From the NCBI GenBank assembly GCA_030658975.1, contig JAUSBL010000001.1:1-60279 (forward strand): DNA of 60,279 nucleotides, read 5' to 3'. This document shows positions 34,924 to 41,642 of the stretch, piece by piece. The translations under genes were made by a program, and so were the position numbers. The notes below the pieces were generated by a model. The model saw only the letters and a program-made list of their open reading frames with translations. It had not been told where the DNA came from and made no database searches. Position 1 is the first letter of the stretch; each line of letters starts with the position of its first letter. The DNA comes from Candidatus Latescibacterota bacterium. Lineage in GTDB: Bacteria > Krumholzibacteriota > Krumholzibacteriia > LZORAL124-64-63.

Positions 34924-35781
34924 CTAGCCGCGTGACGCGCGGCACGCCTCTTCGAGTTCGCTGAACGAGGGGCGGACGTCGGTGTCGATGGTGCGCCGCG
35001 CGAACTCCACCGCGACCGACGCGGGCAGCATCTTCCAGAAGGCGACCAGCGCCGTCTTCATCACGAAGTAGTAGCGCGACTCGTTCTGGGCCAGCAGCTC
35101 CATGTTGGTGGCGATGGGCTGGGCCACGCCGTACGAGAGCAGGATGCCCAGGAAGGTGCCGGTGAGCGCGGCGGCCACCTTGTGCCCGATCTCCGCCGCG
35201 GGGCCGTCGATGTGCGCCATCGTGATCACGATGCCGAGCACGGCGGCCACGATGCCCAGGCCCGGCAGCGCGTCGCTGACCTTCTGCAGGACGCTGATCG
35301 GCTGGTGCTCCTCGGCATGGCGCGTCTCGATGTCCGCGTCCATGAGCGCCTCGAGGTCGTGCGCGGGCAGGTTCGAGGAAATGATCAGGCGGATCGTGTC
35401 GCAGAGGAAGGCCATCGCGTGGTGGTCGGCCACGAACGCCGGGTACTTCGAGAAGATCTCGCTGTTGGCGGGGTCCTCCACGTGGGACTCGAGGCCCAGC
35501 AGGCCGTCCTTGCGCGTCACCTGGAACAGGTCGTAGAGCATCGTGAGCAGCTCGGTGTACTTCTTCTTGGAGGTGCGGTCGCCCTTGAGCATGGCGCCGA
35601 ATGCGGCGCCGAGGCGCTTCGTGATGCGCGGGGTCGACATCGCGACGAGGGTGCCCAGCGAGCAGCCCAGGATGATGATGTATTCGGCGAGGATGAACAG
35701 GGCGGCGGGGTTGCCGCCTTCCATGATGAAGCCGCCGACGACGCAGCCGAGGGCGAACAGGATGCCGATCAGGGTAAGCAT
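34924..35781 (-). CDS. motA: flagellar motor stator protein MotA
   Basis: A 285-residue, four-helix stator subunit that conducts ions and pushes on FliG. MLTLIGILFALGCVVGGFIMEGG is helix 1; the cytoplasmic loop carries the charged KRLG and RTSKKKY-type segments, and DALPGLGIVAAVLGIVITM with TGTFLGILLSYGV are helices 3 and 4, including the conserved prolines. Operon with motB. A sigma-28 promoter lies 75 bases upstream, so the organism very probably swims and has FliA. Confidence 0.96.
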   Translation of the reverse strand: MLTLIGILFALGCVVGGFIMEGGNPAALFILAEYIIILGCSLGTLVAMSTPRITKRLGAAFGAMLKGDRTSKKKYTELLTMLYDLFQVTRKDGLLGLESHVEDPANSEIFSKYPAFVADHHAMAFLCDTIRLIISSNLPAHDLEALMDADIETRHAEEHQPISVLQKVSDALPGLGIVAAVLGIVITMAHIDGPAAEIGHKVAAALTGTFLGILLSYGVAQPIATNMELLAQNESRYYFVMKTALVAFWKMLPASVAVEFARRTIDTDVRPSFSELEEACRASRG

Positions 35782-35855
35782 GAACCATTCCTCTGGGAGA
35801 TGGACTCCGGCCGGACTGCTCCCGGCGAGACCGCCCGATCCGGCGGTCAGGGATG

Positions 35856-35882
35856 TTATCGTCGACGGGGGGGCGCACTTTA
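35856..35882 (-). promoter_or_regulatory. sigma-28 (FliA) promoter for motAB
   Basis: On the minus strand, TAAA (35879-35882, followed by GT) and GACGATAA (35856-35863) with exactly 15 bases between. The consensus is TAAA-N15-GCCGATAA, so only one base of the -10 differs. It is 75 bases upstream of motA, where flagellar class 3 promoters are expected. Confidence 0.8.
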
Positions 35883-36020
35883 ACGCGGAATGCCTTGCCG
35901 CACCGGATGTTGCCGCGTCGCGCCCGCGGCGGGGCGGGCCCCGGCCGGGTCGTGCGCCGCCAGGGACAACGAACGGCGTAAATCATTGTATTTTATATTG
36001 ATATGCTGTGAGCGGCCCGG

Positions 36021-37520
36021 TCAGGCCGCCGGCGGGCGTCCGCGCAGGCGGCTGTGGCGGTGGCCGTAGGCCAGGTAGATCACCAGGCCGATGGCCAGCC
36101 AGACGAGCAGCCGCCACCAGTTGGCCACCGGCAGCGAGAACATCAGCATCAGGCAGCAGGCGATCCCCAGCAGCGGCACGACCGGCACCCAGGGGCAGCG
36201 GAAGGGGCGCGCGGCCTGCGGCTCGATGCGGCGCATGACCGGCACCGCGGCACAGACGATCACGAAGGCGAACAGCGTTCCGATGTTGGTCATGTGCAGC
36301 AGGGAGTCGATGGGCAGGAAACCGGCGAGCAGCACGACGAAGCCGCCGACGGCCAGCGTGCTCTTCCAGGGCGTGCGGAAGCGCGGGTGCACGGCCCCGA
36401 AGAACCGCGGCGAGATGAGCCCGTCGCGGGCCATGGCCAGCATCACGCGCGGCGCGCTGAGCAGCATCACCAGCAGCACCGACGTGATGCCGGCGACGCC
36501 GGCCGCGGCGATCAGGAAGCGCGCGTGGCCCAGGCCCCGCTGCGCGAAGGCCTGCGAAACGCCGGCGTTGGCGTCGATGGTGTCGTAGGGCACCATCCCG
36601 GTCAGCACGACCACCACCCCGACGTAGAGCACCGTGCAGACCAGCAGCGAGACGATGATCCCCAGCGGCACGTCGCGCTGCGGCCGGCGCGCTTCTTCCG
36701 CGTGCGTGGACACCGAGTCGAAGCCCAGGAAGGCGAAGAAGATGATCGCCGCGCCGGCGAGCATGCCCACGGGCGTGCCTGCGGCCGAGGTCTGCCCGAA
36801 CAGGGGCGTGCCGAAGAAACCGACGCCTGTCCAGCCGTAGGGGGCGAAGTCGCGCGTCCAGTTGGCGGGGTCGACGTAGAAGGCGCCGACGATGATCACG
36901 AAGAGCACCGCCGACACCTTGACCCCCACCATCGCGAGGTTGAAGCGGGCGCTCTCGCGGATGCCCTTGACCAGCACCGCGGTGACGGCCGCGACGACCA
37001 GCACCGCCGGCAGGTTGACGTACGAGCCGGTCCGCACGAACTCCCCGGCGGCGGCGTCGTAGCGCAGCGCCGCGCCCCCCAGCGCCGCCGGCACCCGCCA
37101 GCCGAAGCCGGCGATCACCTCCTGGAAGTAGCTGGACCAGCCGTTGGCCACCGTGGCCGCGCCGACCGCGTACTCGAGGATCAGGTCCCAGCCGATGATC
37201 CAGGCGAACAGCTCGCCCAGCGTGGCGTAGGCGTAGGTGTAGGCGCTGCCGGCCACCGGCGCCAGCGAGGCGAACTCGGCGTAGCAGAGGGCGGCGAAGA
37301 CGCAGGTGATCCCGGCCACGACGTAGGAGAGCATCAGGGCCGGCCCGGCCACGTTGCGCGCCGCCTCGCCCGTGGCCACGAAGATGCCCGCCCCGATGAC
37401 GGCCCCGATCCCCAGGCTGGTCAGCGTGGCGGGCCCCAGGCAGCGGCGCAGGCGGTTGTCACCGGCCATGTCGTCGAGCAGGTCCTGCAGGGGCTTGCGG
37501 GCGAAGATCTGCCGGGTCAC
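36021..37520 (-). CDS. APC-family permease, cationic amino acid transporter type
   Basis: A 499-residue permease with about 12-13 hydrophobic helices. GIGAVIGAGIFVATGEAAR, CYAEFASLAPVAGSAYTYAY and FFAFLGFDSVSTHAEEARRP place it in the CAT-like group that includes YfnA/GerAA-type amino acid transporters. The start is GTG 37520 with AGGAGG 4 bases before it. Unrelated in operon terms to motA, 239 bases downstream; that gap holds the sigma-28 promoter and an AT-rich patch (35978-36008). Confidence 0.93.
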   Translation of the reverse strand: MTRQIFARKPLQDLLDDMAGDNRLRRCLGPATLTSLGIGAVIGAGIFVATGEAARNVAGPALMLSYVVAGITCVFAALCYAEFASLAPVAGSAYTYAYATLGELFAWIIGWDLILEYAVGAATVANGWSSYFQEVIAGFGWRVPAALGGAALRYDAAAGEFVRTGSYVNLPAVLVVAAVTAVLVKGIRESARFNLAMVGVKVSAVLFVIIVGAFYVDPANWTRDFAPYGWTGVGFFGTPLFGQTSAAGTPVGMLAGAAIIFFAFLGFDSVSTHAEEARRPQRDVPLGIIVSLLVCTVLYVGVVVVLTGMVPYDTIDANAGVSQAFAQRGLGHARFLIAAAGVAGITSVLLVMLLSAPRVMLAMARDGLISPRFFGAVHPRFRTPWKSTLAVGGFVVLLAGFLPIDSLLHMTNIGTLFAFVIVCAAVPVMRRIEPQAARPFRCPWVPVVPLLGIACCLMLMFSLPVANWWRLLVWLAIGLVIYLAYGHRHSRLRGRPPAA

Positions 37521-37556
37521 GCGGCCTCCTTCGCGGTCGGGGCGCCGGATCGGCGG

Positions 37557-37585
37557 AGTCTAGTGGGTCGCAGCGGCCTCGGCAA
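37557..37585 (-). promoter_or_regulatory. promoter for the cationic amino acid permease gene
   Basis: TTGCCG (37580-37585) and TAGACT (37557-37562) on the minus strand with a 17-base spacer, 37 bases upstream of the GTG start. Confidence 0.5.
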
Positions 37586-37605
37586 CCACCGATCGCGCGT
37601 CCGAC

Positions 37606-37634
37606 TTGCCGGTCCGGGCGAAATGGCCTAGTGT
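37606..37634 (+). promoter_or_regulatory. promoter for the DedA-GH13 operon
   Basis: TTGCCG (37606-37611), 17-base spacer, TAGTGT (37629-37634), about 55 bases before the ATG. It uses the same -35 as the divergent permease promoter. Confidence 0.45.
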
Positions 37635-37688
37635 ACGTGATCGTCGCGCCGACGCGTCAGGGCACACCTTTCCGCGGAGACACGAAGC

Positions 37689-38312
37689 ATGGGCATCACC
37701 GAATTCGTCGCCGAGCACGCCACCGCCTTCATCGACGCCACGGGCTACGTCAGCGTCTTTGTGCTGATGGTGATGGAGAGCATGATCTTCCCGATCCCGA
37801 GCGAGGCGGTCATGCCCTTCGCCGGCTTCCTGATCACCACCGGGCGCTTCACGCTCTTCGGGGTGATCGTCGCCAGCACCCTGGGCAGCATCGTGGGCTC
37901 GCTGCTCTCCTACGCCATGGGCGCCTTCGGCGGCGAGCCCTTCTTCCGCCGCTTCGGCAAGTACCTGTTGCTGGACATGCACGAGTTGGAGGCGACGCAG
38001 CGGTACTTCCAGAAGCACGGCCAGATCACGATCCTCACCTGCCGCTTCATCCCCGTGGTTCGGCACCTGATCTCGATCCCGGCCGGCGTCGGACGCATGC
38101 CGCTGCTGCCGTTCGTGGTCTTCACGACGATCGGCGCCGGCCTCTGGAACACCGCCCTGGCCCTGGCCGGCGCGGCGCTCAAGCAGAACTGGGAAGCGGT
38201 GATGGAACACAGCCACGCCATCGACGTAGCCGTGCTGATCATCCTGGCCGCACTGGCGGCGGTGTTCTTCGTGCGGCACTGGCGGCGGTGGAAGCAGCGG
38301 CAGGTCGCCTAG
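37689..38312 (+). CDS. DedA-family membrane protein
   Basis: A 207-residue inner-membrane protein of the DedA/VTT (SNARE-associated) family, linked to lipid-carrier flipping and membrane homeostasis. The motifs are VMESMIFPIPSEAVMPFAGF near the N-terminus, the re-entrant GSIVGSLLSYAMG, and CRFIPVVRHLISIPAGVGRM with the essential arginines. Shine-Dalgarno GGAGA. Followed after 8 bases by the GH13 gene, so cotranscribed. Confidence 0.93.
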   Translation: MGITEFVAEHATAFIDATGYVSVFVLMVMESMIFPIPSEAVMPFAGFLITTGRFTLFGVIVASTLGSIVGSLLSYAMGAFGGEPFFRRFGKYLLLDMHELEATQRYFQKHGQITILTCRFIPVVRHLISIPAGVGRMPLLPFVVFTTIGAGLWNTALALAGAALKQNWEAVMEHSHAIDVAVLIILAALAAVFFVRHWRRWKQRQVA

Positions 38313-38320
38313 GTGCAACC

Positions 38321-39841
38321 ATGACGATCACGTCCCCCGACTGGGTCCAGGACGCCGTGTTCTACCAGATCTTCCCCGACCGCTTCGCCAGGAGCGGGCG
38401 CGCCGGCGCCGACGGGCTGCGCCTCGAGCCGTGGGACGCGCCGCCGACCTTCCACGGGTTCAAGGGCGGCGACCTCTTCGGCGTCGCCGACCGCCTGGAC
38501 TACCTGCAGGACCTGGGCGTCACGGCGCTCTACCTCAACCCGATCTTCGCCTCGGCGGCCAACCACCGCTACCACACCTACGACTACCATCACGTCGATC
38601 CCGTCCTGGGCGGCGATGCGGCCCTGCGCGAGCTGATCGATCGCGCCCACGCGCGCGGCATGCGCGTGGTGCCGGACGGGGTCTTCAACCACACGGGCCG
38701 CGGCTTCTGGCAGTTCCACCACACCCTGGAGAACGGCGCCGCCTCCCCGTACCTCGACTGGTTCCACTTCGATCCCGACCGCCTGCGCGACCGGCGGCAG
38801 ATCGTGGCCTACCCCGATCCGCTCTCCGAACAGGCGCTCGCCGGCGGCGCGGGCAGCCTGCGGGCGCTGGGCTACCAGGCGTGGTGGGACCTGCCCGCCC
38901 TGCCCAAGCTCGACACGCGCACGCCGGCGGTGCGCGAGTTCATCTGGGACGTGGCGCGGCGCTGGATCGAGTTCGGTTGCGACGGCTGGCGGCTGGACGT
39001 GCCGCAGGAGATCGACGACGACGATTTCTGGCGCGAGTTCCGCCGCCGCGTCAAGGACGCCGATCCGGACGCCTACATCGTGGGGGAGATCTGGCACGAG
39101 GCCGCACGCTGGCTGCGGGGCGACCAGTTCGACGCCGTGATGAACTACCCGGTCGCGCAGGCCTGCCTGGGCTTCTTCGGCGGCGACCGCCTCGACCTGG
39201 CGGAGACCCGCCGGGCGGGCGGCTACCGCGACCTGCAGCCGCTGGACGCGGCCGGGTTCGCGGCGCGCATCGACGCGGAGTTGGGCCGCTACGACCCCCG
39301 GGTCACCCAGTCCCAGTTCAACCTGCTCGGCAGCCACGACACGCCGCGCTTCGTCACCAGCGTCGGCGGCGACCGCTCCGCGCTGCGGCTGGCCTACCTG
39401 TTCCTGTTCGCCTACCCGGGCGCGCCGTGCATCTACTACGGGGACGAGATCGGCCTGTCGGGCGGCCACGATCCCCACTGCCGGGGCGCCTTCCCCTGGG
39501 ACGAGTCGGCGTGGGACCACGGCCTGCACGCCCACGTGCGGCGCTGCGCCGCGCTGCGCCGGGACCACCCGGCACTGAGGCGCGGGACCTACCACCGACT
39601 GTACGCGCAGGACGGCGTGTACGGTTTCGCGCGCCGTTCGGGCGACGAAACCGTGCTGGTCGTCCTGAACGCCGCGACCACCGCGCGCACGATCGACCTG
39701 CCGCTGCCGACCGGCGTCCGGCCCGACGCCGTCCTGGCGGATTTGCTGGACGGGGGGGCGCCGACGGCGGCCGTCGCCGGCGTCGCCACGGGGTTGCGGC
39801 TGGCGCCGCGCAGCGGCGTCGTGCTCGGGGTCGAGGGCTGA
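38321..39841 (+). CDS. GH13 alpha-glycosidase (neopullulanase/cyclomaltodextrinase-like)
   Basis: A 506-residue cytoplasmic GH13 enzyme, no signal peptide. AVFYQIFPDRFARSG at the start and FHGFKGGDL are typical of the GH13_20/21 group, but the usual N-terminal carbohydrate-binding domain is absent. Catalytic residues are the nucleophile Asp226 (DGWRLDV), acid/base Glu256 (IVGEIWHEA) and Asp340 (LGSHDTPRF). A C-terminal beta domain closes the protein. It should hydrolyse maltooligosaccharides or cyclodextrins to maltose/glucose. Start ATG 38321 was chosen because the domain begins there; the longer open frame runs antisense-like through dedA. Confidence 0.93.
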   Translation: MTITSPDWVQDAVFYQIFPDRFARSGRAGADGLRLEPWDAPPTFHGFKGGDLFGVADRLDYLQDLGVTALYLNPIFASAANHRYHTYDYHHVDPVLGGDAALRELIDRAHARGMRVVPDGVFNHTGRGFWQFHHTLENGAASPYLDWFHFDPDRLRDRRQIVAYPDPLSEQALAGGAGSLRALGYQAWWDLPALPKLDTRTPAVREFIWDVARRWIEFGCDGWRLDVPQEIDDDDFWREFRRRVKDADPDAYIVGEIWHEAARWLRGDQFDAVMNYPVAQACLGFFGGDRLDLAETRRAGGYRDLQPLDAAGFAARIDAELGRYDPRVTQSQFNLLGSHDTPRFVTSVGGDRSALRLAYLFLFAYPGAPCIYYGDEIGLSGGHDPHCRGAFPWDESAWDHGLHAHVRRCAALRRDHPALRRGTYHRLYAQDGVYGFARRSGDETVLVVLNAATTARTIDLPLPTGVRPDAVLADLLDGGAPTAAVAGVATGLRLAPRSGVVLGVEG

Positions 39842-39875
39842 AGCGGAACCGTTCCTGCGCTCAAGGTGAGGAACC

Positions 39876-41612
39876 ATGAAACATCGCGGATCGGTCCTGT
39901 TCGCGCTCGCGCTGACGCTGCTGCCCGCCCTGTCCGGCGCCGCGTCCGCGGATCTGCGCGTCGTCTACGGCATCATCGTCAACGGGCAGGCGGCGCCCGA
40001 GGAGGGGCGCCCCGTCGTCGAGACGGCGGGCGGCGTCGTGCGCGTGAGCAACGAGCCGGCGGCGGGCTGGCGCGCAGGCGCGCCGCGAGAGACGTCCTAC
40101 CTCGACTACGACGCCGGCCGCACCTGGCAGACGGCGCTGCTGAAGGACGGTGCGCGGTGCACCGTGGAGACGGCCTTCGCCTCGCTGACGCCGCTGACGC
40201 CGACCGACGAGACGGCGATCATCCTGGGCCGCGCCTGCCGCAAGTCGACCTGCGAGATCCGGTCGAACCGGATCGAGGTCTGGCACACCGAAGGCGACGG
40301 CGGGCGGGGCACCCCGACGACGAACCTCGTGGCGCCGCAGGGACTGGTGCTGCGGATCGTGCGCAACGGGAACTACGAGATCGTCGCGCAGTCGATCGAG
40401 CCGGCGACGGGCGAGCCGGTCCGGCTGCCGGCCGCGTGGGGCGACGCGGTCGACCTGCCCGCCTACCGCGCGCGGGTGGCCGGCAGCTGGGTCACCGCGG
40501 TGCCGGTCTTCGAGGGCGAGACCATCAACTTCGGCCAGGAGATCGCGCCGCCCGCCGCGGACGACCCCGCGGCCGACGACCTCGCAGCCCCATGCAGCCC
40601 CGTCTACCGCCACGCCGGCGGCACCGTGATCCTGCGCCGCGTGCGCCTGCCGCAGGACCTCGACGACGCGACCATCGTCGCCGAGCTCGTGCAGTACAGC
40701 CGCGGCGACGCCTACGACCGCACGGGCTCGGTGTTCGTCGTGCCCGCCGCGCGCGACGGCGACCGCACGACCTTCCTGGACGCGCTGCGCCGCGGCGTCG
40801 AAGTCCTGCCGACCGTCACCGGGCGGGACGGCCGGACCTACCAGGGCATCGTCGCCACCGGCGACTACCAGCCGCCGGTCGAGCTGCTGCGCTTCATCAC
40901 GCCGTTCGGCGTGCGCCACTTCAACGACCAGGTCACGGTGCGCGGGATCGCCTGGGAGGACTCCGCCGTCTACCGCGCGGACGTGACCGACCTGGCCCCG
41001 GTCCTGCGCGGCGAGGCGTGGATCGGCGTCTTCATCGGCAACTACGACCAGGGCGGGCACGCCGTCAGCCTGACCCTGCGCTACCACCCCAACCGGCGCG
41101 AGGCCGAGGCCGGGGAAGCGCCGCGGCGCTTCGTCCTGCCGCTGTTCAACACCTGCAACGTGCTGGAGATGGCGGGCCAGGAATACGGACGGATCTTCGC
41201 CGCCGACTCGCTCACCGTCGAATTCGAGGTGCCGGACGGCGCCCGCGACTGCGTGCTGCGGTTCATCACCACCGGCCACGGCGGCTGGGAGAACGGCGAC
41301 GAGTTCGTGCCGAAGGTGAACGAGATCCTCGTCGACGGGCGCACCGAGGCGCGCCTCGTCCCCTGGCGCAGCGACTGCGGCGCCTACCGTCGCCTCAACC
41401 CGGCGTCGGGCAACTTCTGGAACGGGATGAGCTCGTCCGACTTCAGCCGCTCGGGCTGGTGCCCGGGCGCGGCCGTGAGCGCGGTGCCGGTGCCGTTGCC
41501 GGAGCTGACGCCCGGCCGCCACACGGTGCGCGTCGCGATCCCGCTGGGCGAGCCCGAGGGCGACAGCTTCAGCGCCTGGAACGTGTCCGGGGTGCTGCTG
41601 GGAACGCGCTAG
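39876..41612 (+). CDS. secreted PNGase F-like peptide-N-glycosidase
   Basis: A 578-residue exported protein with a signal peptide (residues 6-25). From about residue 215 it matches the two eight-stranded domains of Flavobacterium-type PNGase F, which removes whole N-glycans from asparagine. Landmarks against PNGase F are DAYDRTGSVFV (DEWDRYANVYV, catalytic Asp60 = Asp281 here), LLRFITPFG (GRFITPYW), ADVTDLAPVLRGEAWI, GDEFVPKVNEILV (CAEWCFRTHTIAI, catalytic Glu206 = Glu476), and NPASGNFW with SGWCPG. The third active-site residue, Glu118, appears to be Gly388. An extra N-terminal ~190-residue domain precedes, perhaps like the bowl domain of type II enzymes. Shine-Dalgarno GTGAGGA. Next to a GH13 gene but with no evident glycan-uptake genes. 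Confidence 0.88.
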   Translation: MKHRGSVLFALALTLLPALSGAASADLRVVYGIIVNGQAAPEEGRPVVETAGGVVRVSNEPAAGWRAGAPRETSYLDYDAGRTWQTALLKDGARCTVETAFASLTPLTPTDETAIILGRACRKSTCEIRSNRIEVWHTEGDGGRGTPTTNLVAPQGLVLRIVRNGNYEIVAQSIEPATGEPVRLPAAWGDAVDLPAYRARVAGSWVTAVPVFEGETINFGQEIAPPAADDPAADDLAAPCSPVYRHAGGTVILRRVRLPQDLDDATIVAELVQYSRGDAYDRTGSVFVVPAARDGDRTTFLDALRRGVEVLPTVTGRDGRTYQGIVATGDYQPPVELLRFITPFGVRHFNDQVTVRGIAWEDSAVYRADVTDLAPVLRGEAWIGVFIGNYDQGGHAVSLTLRYHPNRREAEAGEAPRRFVLPLFNTCNVLEMAGQEYGRIFAADSLTVEFEVPDGARDCVLRFITTGHGGWENGDEFVPKVNEILVDGRTEARLVPWRSDCGAYRRLNPASGNFWNGMSSSDFSRSGWCPGAAVSAVPVPLPELTPGRHTVRVAIPLGEPEGDSFSAWNVSGVLLGTR

Positions 41613-41642
41613 GCGCACCGACGCATCACCGCAGCCGCTCCA

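Noticed and set aside
35978-36008. AT-rich patch between the cationic permease gene and motA as a promoter or origin element
   Set aside because: No convincing -35/-10 pair, DnaA box or repeat; motA is already explained by the sigma-28 promoter.
37631-39841. Open frame joining dedA region to GH13 as one 736-residue protein
   Set aside because: The first 230 residues are a shadow of dedA; the GH13 domain begins at ATG 38321.
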